A stretch of DNA of 64,000 bases from the NCBI GenBank assembly GCA_963718745.1, contig OY970370.1, positions 1,550,001 to 1,614,000 of the forward strand, in the 5' to 3' direction. A model generated the notes under the pieces. That model ran no database searches. It worked only from the letters and a program-made list of their open reading frames with translations, and was not told where the DNA came from. The DNA comes from Fermentibacter sp963718745 [NCBI: Candidatus Fermentibacterota bacterium] (GTDB lineage: Bacteria; Fermentibacterota; Fermentibacteria; Fermentibacterales). The position numbers and the translations under genes were made by a program. This document shows, piece after piece, positions 28,859 to 38,031 of the stretch (its first letter is position 1; each line of letters starts with the position of its first letter).

Positions 28859-30597
28859 CCGTTCACCCCCGGGGTTCCGGTCCGCTCGATCTTCGCCCAG
28901 GTGTCCCTGAGGGTGGCGGTGCGGTTGAAGACCGGCGCGCCCGGCTTCGAGTCCTGGGGGTCCGTGAAGAAGTAGCCCAGGCGCTCGAACTGCCAGCTGG
29001 AGCCGACGGGCGCTTCGGCCAGATGCTTCTCGATCAAGGCCCCGGCGACGATCTCGAGCGATCCGGGGTTCAGCTCTTCCTTCCAGTCGACACCCTCCGT
29101 GGACCCTGGGAACTCGGCCGAGAAGAGGTGGTCGTACAGCCTGACCTCGGTCGCCATGGAATGCCTCGCGGAGACCCAGTGGAGGGTCGCCTTGACCTTG
29201 CGTCCGTCCGGGGCGTCGCCGCCCCGGGTCGCGGGGTCGTATGTGCAGCGCAGTTCGGTCAGTTCACCAGTTGAAGGGTCCTTCGTAACGCCGGTGCACT
29301 TCACGAGGTAGGCGTACCTGAGCCTGACCTCGACGCCCGGGGAGAGGCGGTGGTACTTCGGCGGCGGCACCTCGCGGAAGTCGTCACGCTCGATGTAGAC
29401 CTCGCGGGAGAAGGAGATCTTCCGGGTCCCCGCCGAGAGGTCCTCGGGGTTCACGACGAAGTCGAACTCCTCGACCAGGTCCGGAGGATAGTTCTCTATG
29501 ACAACCTTTATCGGCTTGAGGACTGCCATGGCGCGCGGGGCCGTGCGGTTGAGCTCCTCCCGGACGCAGTGCTCGAGCAGCGCGATGTCCACCACGCTGT
29601 CGCGCTTCGCTACGCCGACCCTCTCTGCGAAGGCCCGGATGGCAGCGGGCGGGTAGCCCCGGCGCCTGATCCCCGCAAGCGTCGGCATCCTGGGGTCGTC
29701 CCAGCCACGTACGCGACCTTCGTTCACGAGCTGGAGGAACTTGCGCTTGCTCATCACCGTGTGCGTCAGGTTCAACCTTGCGAACTCGATCTGGCGGGAG
29801 TGATGGATGCCTAGCTCGTCGAGGAACCAGTCGTACAGAGGCCTGTGGTCCTCGAACTCCAGCGTGCAGATCGAATGCGTGATCCCCTCGAGCGAGTCCG
29901 AGACCGGGTGGGCGTAGTCGTACATCGGATAGATGCACCATGCGTCCCCGGTCCGGTGGTGGCTGGCGCGCAGGATCCTGTAGACGACGGGATCGCGCAT
30001 GTTGAGGTTGGGCGAGGACATGTCGATCCTCGCACGAAGGGTCCTCGAGCCGTCCGGAAACTCTCCTGCCCGCATCCGCCGGAACAGGTCGAGGTTCTCG
30101 GCGACGCTGCGCCCGCGCCACGGGCTGTTCCTGCCAGGCTCGGTCAGGGTGCCCCTGTACTCCTTCATCTCGTCGGCCGCGAGGTCGCAGACGTAAGCGC
30201 TGCCCTTCATGACCAGCCGCTCCGCGAAATCGTACAGCCTGTCGAAGTAGTCCGAGGCGTAGAAGAGCCTGTCCTCCCAGTCGAATCCCAGCCAGCGAAC
30301 GTCGTTCATTATCGAGTCGACGTACTCGACCTCCTCCTTCGAGGGGTTCGTGTCGTCGAAGCGGAGGTTGCACAGACCTGAATACTGCTTCGCGATCCCG
30401 AAGTTCAGGCAGATGGATTTGGCGTGGCCGATGTGGAGGTAGCCGTTGGGTTCAGGAGGGAAGCGCGTGTGTACCAGCCCTCCGAAGCGCCCTGTCCTGT
30501 TGTGCTCGTCTATGATCTCGCGGATGAAGTCCCGGGCTCCGGACGATGCCCCAGCATCAGCCCCGGCAGCCGGCCTCTCGCTCGTCTTCTCGTTCAT
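28855..30597 (-). CDS. glnS: Glutaminyl-tRNA synthetase
   Basis: About 580 residues. [21 protein letters not shown] carries the HIGH motif, and [11 protein letters not shown] the KMSKS motif; the C-terminal anticodon-binding beta-barrels ([22 protein letters not shown] and on) are complete. It attaches glutamine to tRNA-Gln. CGGAG lies seven bases before the ATG. It is followed by gltX with translational overlap, then tRNA-Glu. GlnRS is patchy among bacteria outside Proteobacteria and was spread by transfer from eukaryotes, so its presence is informative. Confidence 0.95.
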   Translation of the reverse strand: MNEKTSERPAAGADAGASSGARDFIREIIDEHNRTGRFGGLVHTRFPPEPNGYLHIGHAKSICLNFGIAKQYSGLCNLRFDDTNPSKEEVEYVDSIMNDVRWLGFDWEDRLFYASDYFDRLYDFAERLVMKGSAYVCDLAADEMKEYRGTLTEPGRNSPWRGRSVAENLDLFRRMRAGEFPDGSRTLRARIDMSSPNLNMRDPVVYRILRASHHRTGDAWCIYPMYDYAHPVSDSLEGITHSICTLEFEDHRPLYDWFLDELGIHHSRQIEFARLNLTHTVMSKRKFLQLVNEGRVRGWDDPRMPTLAGIRRRGYPPAAIRAFAERVGVAKRDSVVDIALLEHCVREELNRTAPRAMAVLKPIKVVIENYPPDLVEEFDFVVNPEDLSAGTRKISFSREVYIERDDFREVPPPKYHRLSPGVEVRLRYAYLVKCTGVTKDPSTGELTELRCTYDPATRGGDAPDGRKVKATLHWVSARHSMATEVRLYDHLFSAEFPGSTEGVDWKEELNPGSLEIVAGALIEKHLAEAPVGSSWQFERLGYFFTDPQDSKPGAPVFNRTATLRDTWAKIERTGTPGVNG

Positions 30598-30696
30598 CGC
30601 ATGGCTCCGTTATTCTGGCGACCCGCGGGTCGGTTGTGTTCGTTACGACGCCTTCGCGCACGTTGAAGCATGCCTGCAGCCTGCAGGAGACGGATT

Positions 30697-31491
30697 CTAC
30701 TGCTGCGGGATATCGGTGCGCCAGGGCTCGGACAGCCCCCTGTACTGGGCGAACCGCCTGCCGCGGATGAGGATGGCGTTGACAGGACAGATCGACTGGC
30801 AGCGCATGCAGCTTTCGCAGCGGTCGGCGAACTCCGGCAGGGTCGTCATCCTGATGTTGCTCGAGGGGCAGTGTGCGGCGCAGAGGCCGCAACGGGTGCA
30901 GACGGACTGGTCCACCGAGATGGGCAGACCCTTTCTCATCCCCGCGAAAGGCCTGTCGTTCGCCATGTATTTCGCGACCAGGTCGGGCAGCCCGGGTATG
31001 CGCCGCCAGACAGCCCTGCCCTCGGCAAGGGCGGACGCGAATTCCGAGACACTGCGGAGGGCCTTCTCCCTCTGAGCCGCGTTCCGCTTCTCGTTCTGCG
31101 ATGTCAGAAGGAAGTTGGAAGGCATCCTTATGCGTTTCGCTCCGAGCGGCCGGTATCCCTTTGCGGTGACGAGTTCGCGCATCGGCCCCACGAGGCCCCC
31201 GGTGGCTCCGGCCATCGTGACCAGGAGGAACACGCCCTTCCCTCCCCCGGGCCTGAGATTCTTCACGAACCGCCACACGAGCGGATAAGTGGTGAAGGCC
31301 GCCGCAGGGCAGGCTATGCCTATCGAGCCGGACGAATAGAGCGTTGCAGGATCGGTGTCCTCTATCGCCCTGAGGTTGGTCTCGATCCCGCGGATCGAGA
31401 AATCCGCGGCCATGCGCCCCGCAGCGAGTGCCGTGTTCCCCGTGCCGGAGAAGAAGCAGAGATCGATCGGACCCTCGGGTATCATTTCCAC
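30697..31491 (-). CDS. EFR1-type flavodoxin-ferredoxin protein
   Basis: About 264 residues. The N-terminal half has LCFFSGTGNTALAAGRMA, a flavodoxin FMN-phosphate loop, followed by GIACPAAAFTTYPLVWRFV and VFLLVTMAGATGG. The C-terminal part has two [4Fe-4S] motifs, CTRCGLCAAHCP and CESCMRCQSICP. This layout defines the EFR1 family of electron-transfer proteins in anaerobes, which link ferredoxin-level electrons to unknown partners. GTG 31491 or ATG 31485 are possible starts. It lies about 100 bases upstream of glnS and is divergent from mnmA. Confidence 0.85.
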   Translation of the reverse strand: MEMIPEGPIDLCFFSGTGNTALAAGRMAADFSIRGIETNLRAIEDTDPATLYSSGSIGIACPAAAFTTYPLVWRFVKNLRPGGGKGVFLLVTMAGATGGLVGPMRELVTAKGYRPLGAKRIRMPSNFLLTSQNEKRNAAQREKALRSVSEFASALAEGRAVWRRIPGLPDLVAKYMANDRPFAGMRKGLPISVDQSVCTRCGLCAAHCPSSNIRMTTLPEFADRCESCMRCQSICPVNAILIRGRRFAQYRGLSEPWRTDIPQQ

Positions 31492-31553
31492 CAGACTTCC
31501 CTTGCATCAATACCTGCAATGAAACATACACATCCGGAAGGGATGTGAATACG

Positions 31554-32642
31554 ATGGCGGAAAAGGTGCTCCTGGCGATGAGCGGCGGGCTGGACTCGAC
31601 CGTTGCCGCCATGCTCCTCCTGGACGCAGGCTGCGAAGTCACGGGCGTGACCTTCACCGTCAAGCCGCGACCGGGCCTGCCCTCGTGCGCCCTGTCGTCG
31701 GGGAGCTCCGCCGCCTCCGCGTCCTCCTCCGCACGGAAACTCGGCATCCCGCACCACGAGGCGGACCTGTCCGGGGAGTTCATCTCGAGCGTCCTCGAGC
31801 CCTTCAGGCAGGGATACCTGTCGGGCCTGACCCCGAATCCTTGCACCGTGTGCAACGGCGCGATCAAGTTCGGCGCCCTTCCCCGATGGGCTTCGGCGGC
31901 AGGTATCGCGTTCGACCTCGTGGCCACCGGGCATTATGCCGGAACGAGGATCGGATCGGACGGAGGAGTCGATCTGGTCCGAGGCAGGGACCACAGGAAG
32001 GACCAGTCCTACTTCCTGGCCATGCTCGCGCCGGATCAGCTTGCCCGCGCTTTGTTCCCTCTGGCGGAGCTGACCAAGGACGGTGTCCGGGAATTGGCCG
32101 GGCAGCGCGGCTTCGAACAGGTTGCCGGGCGGCCGGAGAGCCAGGATTTCGCCGGCCCCGGCGGGCTAGGGTCCATCCTGGGTTCGGAGGGGCTCCGGCC
32201 GGGTCCTGTTCTCTCGGTCGACGGCAGGGTTCTGGGCGCCCACGGCGGATGGGCGCTCTTCACGAGGGGGCAGCGCCACGGGCTGGACATCGGGGGCGGG
32301 TCCGAACCCCAGTACGTGATCCGCACGGATCCTTCGGACTGCACGGTCACCACGGGACCGCGGAGCGACCTCATGTCGGACCGGCTCGAGGCCGGACCGA
32401 TGAACTGGCATCTCCGAGGGGGTCTACCCCGGGAGTTCGAGGCGGAGGCTGCCATCAGGAGCACCGGCGCGCCTCGCCGCGTGAAGGTCGGCCTGCTCGA
32501 TCCGGAGGGCGCCTGCGTCGAGGTGTTGTTCGAGGAGCCAGTGTTCGCCGTAACCCCGGGCCAGCTGCTCGTGCTGTACGACGGGGACAGGGTCCTGGGG
32601 GCCGGAACGATCCGCGGTCATCGGAACGGCCGGGGCGCCTGA
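31554..32642 (+). CDS. mnmA: tRNA 2-thiouridylase MnmA, CxxC variant lacking the second catalytic Cys
   Basis: About 362 residues. It thiolates U34 of tRNA-Glu, -Gln and -Lys. The PP-loop SGGLDST (residues 10-16), TPNPCTVCNGAIKF (Cys97 and Cys100) and ATGHYAG identify MnmA. In E. coli the motif is DxxC with a second cysteine in G-I-C-F-I; here the first Asp is Cys and the SQ-x-x-C segment reads ESQDFAGPGG with no cysteine. An extra Cys45 lies in LPSCALSSG. The region after it is unusually Ser/Ala-rich. An iron-sulfur-dependent mechanism is possible. Start chosen at ATG 31554; GTG three codons upstream is an alternative. Confidence 0.85.
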   Translation: MAEKVLLAMSGGLDSTVAAMLLLDAGCEVTGVTFTVKPRPGLPSCALSSGSSAASASSSARKLGIPHHEADLSGEFISSVLEPFRQGYLSGLTPNPCTVCNGAIKFGALPRWASAAGIAFDLVATGHYAGTRIGSDGGVDLVRGRDHRKDQSYFLAMLAPDQLARALFPLAELTKDGVRELAGQRGFEQVAGRPESQDFAGPGGLGSILGSEGLRPGPVLSVDGRVLGAHGGWALFTRGQRHGLDIGGGSEPQYVIRTDPSDCTVTTGPRSDLMSDRLEAGPMNWHLRGGLPREFEAEAAIRSTGAPRRVKVGLLDPEGACVEVLFEEPVFAVTPGQLLVLYDGDRVLGAGTIRGHRNGRGA

Positions 32643-32694
32643 AGGGTTTGTTCGAGGATGTCCGGTAACCCGGGGTGAGCTCCGGGATCCGGGA

Positions 32695-33489
32695 TCAGCC
32701 TTGCCGCCCGGCCCGGGGTTCTGCGCCCGACCTGCCGAGGAACCGGAGCAGGGCGTCCAGGATCGTCAGGGGATGCGGAGGGCAGCCGGGGATGAAGAGG
32801 TCTACCGGCAGAAGCGAGCCGATCCCTCCACAGGTCTTCGGGTTGTCGGAGTAGAGCCCGCCCGAAATCGCGCAGGTTCCGGTCGCGATGACGATCTTCG
32901 GGTCCGGGACGGCCTCGTATGTCGCAAGCAGGGCATCCTTCATGTTCGTCGTGACCGGCCCGGTGACCAGGAGTCCGTCCGCATGGCGCGGCGAGGCGAC
33001 GAACTGGATCCCGAACCTCCCGAGATCCCAGCCCACCGTTCCCAGGACGTTGGAATCGGCCTCGCAGGCATTGCAGCCGCCCGCGCTGACCTGCCGGAGC
33101 TTGAGCGACCGCCCGAAGAGCGATGCGGCTGACTCCGCAAAGACCGGCGGCGGTTCCGCGCCTCCGCCCGCCTTCACGACCAGGTCACCGCGGGTCCTGG
33201 CTGCCAGGCGGTAGTCTTCCGTGAATCTGATCGAGCACGCGGGGCAGACCCTCGCGCACTCCCCGCAGAAGATGCAGCGGCCCGTGTCCAGCGTGATCTC
33301 GCCCGACGGCCCGTTCCCGATGGCGCCGGTGGGGCATCCCGCTATGCATGCCATGCAGCCTTCCGGGCATTTCGAGGCTTCTATCTGGGGACGGCCCGCG
33401 AAGCGCGCAGGCAGCGCAGGAGGCGGTCCGTCCGGGTACCGGATCGTCCTGAACTTCTGGCGGGCTCTCGCCATGAGGATCCTCAGCAT
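32695..33489 (-). CDS. Fused ferredoxin and hydrogenase-like small subunit (HyfH-HyfI type) of Ehr complex
   Basis: About 264 residues. Two [4Fe-4S] motifs come first (CPEGCMACIAGCP near 41 and CIFCGECARVCP near 72), as in HycF/HyfH/NuoI. They are followed by an HycG/HyfI/NuoB-like domain with GGCNACEADSN, ATGTCAISGG and PGCPPHP, whose four cysteines bind the proximal cluster and are all present. The two proteins are normally separate. Last gene of the Ehr operon, directly after the large subunit. It should pass electrons from ferredoxin toward the membrane arm. Confidence 0.85.
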   Translation of the reverse strand: MLRILMARARQKFRTIRYPDGPPPALPARFAGRPQIEASKCPEGCMACIAGCPTGAIGNGPSGEITLDTGRCIFCGECARVCPACSIRFTEDYRLAARTRGDLVVKAGGGAEPPPVFAESAASLFGRSLKLRQVSAGGCNACEADSNVLGTVGWDLGRFGIQFVASPRHADGLLVTGPVTTNMKDALLATYEAVPDPKIVIATGTCAISGGLYSDNPKTCGGIGSLLPVDLFIPGCPPHPLTILDALLRFLGRSGAEPRAGRQG

Positions 33490-33501
33490 CGGTGGGACCC
33501 C

Positions 33502-34974
33502 CTAGAGGTCATGTCCGCAGTAGGACAGGTTGAAGCTCTTGTTGCACAGGGGGAAGTCCGAGATCTGCTGCCCGCGGAGCGCGCAGGCCAGCCCGAACCA
33601 GTTCCGGAACGAGGGATCCACGACCTTGCAGCGGCTGAAACCCCCGCGGTCGTCCGTGATCAGGACATGGCAGATCTCTCCGCGCCAGCCCTCCGCCAGG
33701 GAGACCGCCATCCCGTTCCGCGGCAGCGCGCCCGTATCGACATGGACCGGGCCGTCCGGGAGGCTTCCGAGCTGTTCCAGGATGAATGCGGCCGATCTCT
33801 GTACCTCCATCCACCGGACGAGGGCGCGGGCGAAGACGTCACCCGAATCCCAGACCGAGAGCGGGATGTGGGACATCCGGTAGATGCCCGAAGGGAAGTC
33901 ACGGCGCACGTCCTTCTCGAGCCCGCTGGCCCTGGCGGCCGGTCCGGAAAGGCCGATGGACGCCGCGAGGCCGGCGGGAACGGTCCCGGTGCCCTCGAAC
34001 CGCGACAGGACGGAAGGGGTCTCCCACAGCAGGCCCACGGCCCCCTCTGCGTCCCGGAGCGCCGTCCTGAGCCTGTCCGAGAGGTCCCGCGCCGTCTCCC
34101 CGTCGATGTCCCGGGCCAGGCCTCCCGGCCGGAGCAGCCCCCGGCCGAACCTGTTGCCGCACATGCCCGCCGTTATGTTGAGGACATCCCCCCTGATCCT
34201 CCCGCAGTACGACATGGTGGGGAGGAAACCGACGTCGCCCGCCATCGCGCCCAGGTCGCCTACGTGGTTGGCCATCCTCTCCAGCTCGAGCGCCACGCCC
34301 CGGAGGACCTGCGCCCTCGCAGGGACGTCCGTTCCGCACAGAGCCTCGAATGCCGAGCAGTACGCGGTCGCATGGCCGATGGAGGTGTCTCCCGCGATCG
34401 TCTCGACGATGCGGAGCCTCCGGTAGTCCGGCCTGCCCTTCAGCGCCTCCTCGACTCCCCTGTGCTGGTATCCGAGGGCGATCTCGAGGTGATAAACCGT
34501 CTCGCCGTGGCACAGGAACCTGAAGTGGCCGGGCTCGATCACGCCCGCGTGCACGGGGCCGACGGCGACTTCGTGGATCTCCGCGCCCCTTATCCTGAAG
34601 AAGTTGTTCGTCTCCGCAGAAGGCGGGCCGGGGGGGTACCTGACCGGTTTCAACCACGGGTGCCCCCTGAACTCGATCCCGTACCCCTCGGCGGCCTCGC
34701 GCTCGAACATCTGCGCCTGCGGGCAGTCGGGCACCAGCGAGTCCATCCCGCCCGAGGGGCGGGTGGAGAATACCGAGATCTGGCCGGTGCCAGGCTTCGA
34801 CATCACCGCGTACATCGTCAGGCTGTCCTGGAGCCGGCATGCGAAGAGCGCGGAAATGGCCGCCCCGCCCTGCACCGAATCCAGAACGCCCTGCCTGAAC
34901 TCCGCCCTTGTGAGGAGGGGGATCTCGGCGAGCGGCACGGGTCCTCCGCCCTGGAACAGCGCTGTGCGTGTCAC
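33502..34974 (-). CDS. Hydrogenase-like large subunit without NiFe ligands (HyfG/NuoCD-like), Ehr complex
   Basis: About 490 residues: an N-terminal NuoC-like domain (GTGQISVFSTRPSGGMDSLVPDCPQAQMFEREAAEGYGIEFRGHP in part) fused to a NuoD/HycE-like domain. Where HycE has R-V-C-G-I-C-G-F-A-H, this has E-T-I-A-G-D-T-S-I-G-H (191-201); where HycE has D-P-C-x-x-C, this has D-P-S-F-R-N-W (about 454). All four NiFe-binding cysteines are therefore absent, the hallmark of energy-converting hydrogenase-related (Ehr) complexes. GTG 34974 overlaps the HyfF stop (GTGA). Its electron acceptor is unknown. Confidence 0.85.
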   Translation of the reverse strand: MTRTALFQGGGPVPLAEIPLLTRAEFRQGVLDSVQGGAAISALFACRLQDSLTMYAVMSKPGTGQISVFSTRPSGGMDSLVPDCPQAQMFEREAAEGYGIEFRGHPWLKPVRYPPGPPSAETNNFFRIRGAEIHEVAVGPVHAGVIEPGHFRFLCHGETVYHLEIALGYQHRGVEEALKGRPDYRRLRIVETIAGDTSIGHATAYCSAFEALCGTDVPARAQVLRGVALELERMANHVGDLGAMAGDVGFLPTMSYCGRIRGDVLNITAGMCGNRFGRGLLRPGGLARDIDGETARDLSDRLRTALRDAEGAVGLLWETPSVLSRFEGTGTVPAGLAASIGLSGPAARASGLEKDVRRDFPSGIYRMSHIPLSVWDSGDVFARALVRWMEVQRSAAFILEQLGSLPDGPVHVDTGALPRNGMAVSLAEGWRGEICHVLITDDRGGFSRCKVVDPSFRNWFGLACALRGQQISDFPLCNKSFNLSYCGHDL

Positions 34975-36453
34975 GGCAGCACCTCGATCACGGACGCGGC
35001 GGAGGCCAGGGCTTCCCTGAGGAATGGCGGCATCCATATCCCGAGGACGAGCAGGACTATCATGGGCACTGCGACTAGCAGCAGGTCGGGTAGCGTCGTG
35101 ACGGCCTTCAGTGCGGGCCGTTCGGGCGGCATCCATGCCATCGGGATGGCGTGCCGGAGGATCCCGATGAAGGCGATCGAGACGCCGGCGAGGAAGAGGA
35201 TCGCCACGAACACGGCGCCCGAGTCGAATGCCGTGCGGAGGATCATGAACTCGGTGAGGAAGATCGCGAACGGGGCTGTCCCCGTCAGGGCGAGGAGCGA
35301 AGCCAGCAGGCCCGCGCCCCACACCGGGGCGGACGAGAGGGTGCCGCGGATCCTGCGCATGTCGTTGGACCCGCTGATCGCGATGAGCCTCCCGGCTGAC
35401 AGGAATGCGGTGCTCTTGGCAAGGGAGTGGGACAGGGCGTGCAACATCGCCGCGAGGGCTCCCGCTCCACCGAGACCGGCGCCGAGCGCGATTATCCCGA
35501 TGTGCTCGAGGCTGGAGTACGCGAGCAGCCGCTTCAGATCCCTCTGCACCACGATGAAGGCCGCCGCTGTGAGTATCGAGGCGAGACCCGCCGCGATCAG
35601 GATGCTCCTGCCCCAGCCATGGCCGCCTGTCGCCGCCTCCACTATCGGGAGGCAGCGGAAGATGCAGTACAGGGCTGCGTTCAGGAGGAAGCCCGAGAAC
35701 ACGGCCGAAACGGGGGCGGGCGCCTGGCTGTGCGCGTCGGGCAGCCAGTTGTGCATCGGCGCGAGCCCCGCTTTCGTCCCGTAGCCCACGACCATGAAGA
35801 TGAAACCCGCCTTGAGGAGGGTGACGTCCAGGCCGGATGCTGATGCGGCCAGGCTCGTCCAGAGAAGGGACTCGGTCCCGCGAAGCGAAGTAGGACCCGC
35901 CGAAGCCGCGAAGAGGAGGGTGCCTGTGAAGGCCAGGGCGACACCCACGGAGCACATCAGCAGATACTTCCACATGGCCTCGAGGGAGCCCGGCGTGGTG
36001 TGAACGCATATCAGGAAAGCGCTCAGGAGCGTCGTCGCCTCTATCCCGACCCACATCACCCCGAGGTTGTTGGACAGGAGAACGACGAGCATCGCGAAGA
36101 GCGAGCCGAACCAGAGCCCCCCGAATCGGCGGGCGGACCGGATGTCGAAAGAGCCGGCGGCGAGTCTCGTTCTCGAAGTAGCCGGGGGCCTGCAGCGCAG
36201 CGAGCGTGAATACGACGCCCATTATCAGGAGATGGAAGGCCGAGAGTGCGTCCAGCCTCAGCCAGCCGCCCGGTACCGTGACCGGGCCGCCTCCCAGCAC
36301 AACGAATGCCGCCGCGCCCATGAGGATGCACGTGAAGACCGTGCCCAGGGCGCACAGGCGGAGCGCCGACCGGGGCGTGCCGGAGAACAGGCTCGCCGCG
36401 GCAAGCAGCACGGGAAGGGCCAGCATCGCGGTGATCATCAGGGTCGCCGTCAT
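34971..36453 (-). CDS. HyfF/NuoN-like proton-pumping membrane subunit (one frameshift)
   Basis: About 493 residues when joined. The first about 95 residues (MTATLMITAMLALPVLLAAASLF ... APGYFENE) and the rest (LAAGSFDIRSARRFGGLWF ... MLVVLLSNNLGVMWVGIEATTLL to VIEVLP) lie in different frames that meet near 36175, so one base appears gained or lost there. The protein has about 13 hydrophobic helices with the antiporter-type signatures GYGTKAGLAPMHNWLPDAHSQAP and DLKRLLAYSSLEHIGI, including conserved Lys and His residues. It pumps H+ or Na+ in the Ehr complex. Confidence 0.8.
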
Positions 36454-36456
36454 GCG

Positions 36457-37101
36457 TCAGCCCCTCAGCCTGGAGAGGCGGTCGGAGTCTATGTGGTCGA
36501 ACTCCGAGTTGATCCTGTAGATGGCTATGCCCATCACGAACACGGCCACGAACATGTCCATCAGGACGCCGATCTCCACGAGGAAGGGGACGTCCCTGAC
36601 GAGTGCCAGGCTGAACGCGTAGATGCCGTTCTCGAGGACCAGGTAGCCCAGGACCTGGTTGACTGCGGTCCGCCTTGCGACAAGCAGGAAGAGCCCCGTG
36701 GACATGAGCGTGAACGAGACTGGGACCATCATGGCGGCGGATGACTGCCGGGGCAGGTCCAGCCTCCCGTCCAGCCAGAAGGAGGCGGAGAGGGCCAGGA
36801 CGCCTATCAGGAGAGACGGCACGTACCCGACGAAAGGCTTGACCTCGCGGCTGGTCGCGGACTCCCTCAGGGCCTTCCTCAGCAGGTTCGGGAACACGAA
36901 GCCCTTGAGGGCGAAAACGGCAAGGCCGAGAACCGCTATCCTTATCGAAAGGCCGTCCTCCGCGGTCACGACGGGCAGCAGGCCGACCAGCATCCCCTGC
37001 CAGGCTGCGGTCCTTATGCAGTTCCCGAGCCTGCTCGAGCCGAGCAGCACGAAGTTGGAGAGCATGAGGCCCACGAGCACGAGGTCCATCCAGGCCGTCA
37101 C
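36457..37101 (-). CDS. HyfE-like membrane subunit of Ehr complex
   Basis: About 214 residues with seven or so hydrophobic helices. The segment NQVLGYLVLENGIYAFSLAL has the Glu of NuoK/MrpC-type subunits, and VPFLVEIGVLMDMFVAVFVMGIAIYRI matches HyfE. ATG overlaps the HyfC stop by four bases. It forms part of the ion-conducting arm between HyfC and HyfF. Confidence 0.85.
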   Translation of the reverse strand: MTAWMDLVLVGLMLSNFVLLGSSRLGNCIRTAAWQGMLVGLLPVVTAEDGLSIRIAVLGLAVFALKGFVFPNLLRKALRESATSREVKPFVGYVPSLLIGVLALSASFWLDGRLDLPRQSSAAMMVPVSFTLMSTGLFLLVARRTAVNQVLGYLVLENGIYAFSLALVRDVPFLVEIGVLMDMFVAVFVMGIAIYRINSEFDHIDSDRLSRLRG

Positions 37102-38018
37102 GGTATGAACCTCGATGCCAGGATGAAGGCGAGTACCGACAGCGCGCCCGCCGCCGCGAGGAGCTGGGGTGCCCTGGTCAGGCTCAGCCTAGCCATCACT
37201 GATTCGGCGACGCCGACGAGAACCCCTGTCAGGAGCATGACACCCAGGAAGGCGGCGAGGTATGGATATCCCCCGAGCCCGAAGGGGGAGAGGAGCAGGC
37301 CTGCGAACAGGGAGCCGAAGAGCCAGAGCTTGAGCGAGGCGCCGTATGTCACCAGGGCGAAGTCCGGGCCTGAGCTGTCGAGGACCATCACCTCGTGGAC
37401 CATCGTCAGTTCAAGGTGGGTGTCGGGGTCGTCGAAGGGGATCCTCGAGTTCTCGGCGAGCAGGATTATGAAGAACGACACCGCCACCAGCGCGGGAGCG
37501 GTTTCCGCGGAGATCCAGCCTGCGCTCCCCAGGCCCGCGAACATGCCCGGGAGGGAAGCGGAGCCCGAAATCCTCGACAGCGCCGCGAGACCGGTCAGCA
37601 GGGCCGGTTCCGCCAGGGCCGAATAGAGTACCTCCCGGCTCGCGCCCATCCCCTCGAAGCTGGAGCCGCAGTCCAGTGCCGCTGCGACAGTGAAGAACCT
37701 TGACAGACCGAGGATGTACGCGAAGAAGATCATGTCTCCCGCGAATCCCCAGCCGGGCTGGTTCCCGGCGGGCGCAAGGATCACGAGCGAGGCGAGGACG
37801 CATGCTATCGAAAGAGACGGGGCGAGCTTGAAGATCCATGTCGATGTGGAACTGAAGACGGCGCCCTTCCGCAGCAGCTTGGAGATGTCGCGGTACTGCT
37901 GGAGGAGGGGCGCGCCCCTCCTTCCGGCGAAGACGGCCTTGGTCCTGTTCACGACCCCTGCGAGCAGGGGGGCCAGCAGGAGCCCCGCGAAGACGAACAG
38001 CAGACCCTCGGTGCTCAT
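37098..38018 (-). CDS. HyfC/NuoH-like membrane anchor subunit of Ehr complex
   Basis: About 306 residues with eight hydrophobic helices. GRRGAPLLQQYRDISKLLRKG, AENSRIPFDDPDTHLELTMVHEVMVLD and the Glu-rich loop between helices are the NuoH/HycD/HyfC signatures that face the electron-transfer module. It couples electron transfer to ion movement. Thirteen bases separate it from the HyfB stop. Confidence 0.9.
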   Translation of the reverse strand: MSTEGLLFVFAGLLLAPLLAGVVNRTKAVFAGRRGAPLLQQYRDISKLLRKGAVFSSTSTWIFKLAPSLSIACVLASLVILAPAGNQPGWGFAGDMIFFAYILGLSRFFTVAAALDCGSSFEGMGASREVLYSALAEPALLTGLAALSRISGSASLPGMFAGLGSAGWISAETAPALVAVSFFIILLAENSRIPFDDPDTHLELTMVHEVMVLDSSGPDFALVTYGASLKLWLFGSLFAGLLLSPFGLGGYPYLAAFLGVMLLTGVLVGVAESVMARLSLTRAPQLLAAAGALSVLAFILASRFIP

Positions 38019-38031
38019 CGCCGCGCCCCCG

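Noticed and set aside
33511-35784. Long plus-strand open frame opposite the Ehr genes
   Set aside because: Low-complexity Arg/Pro-rich translation with no motif; the opposite strand encodes recognised subunits.
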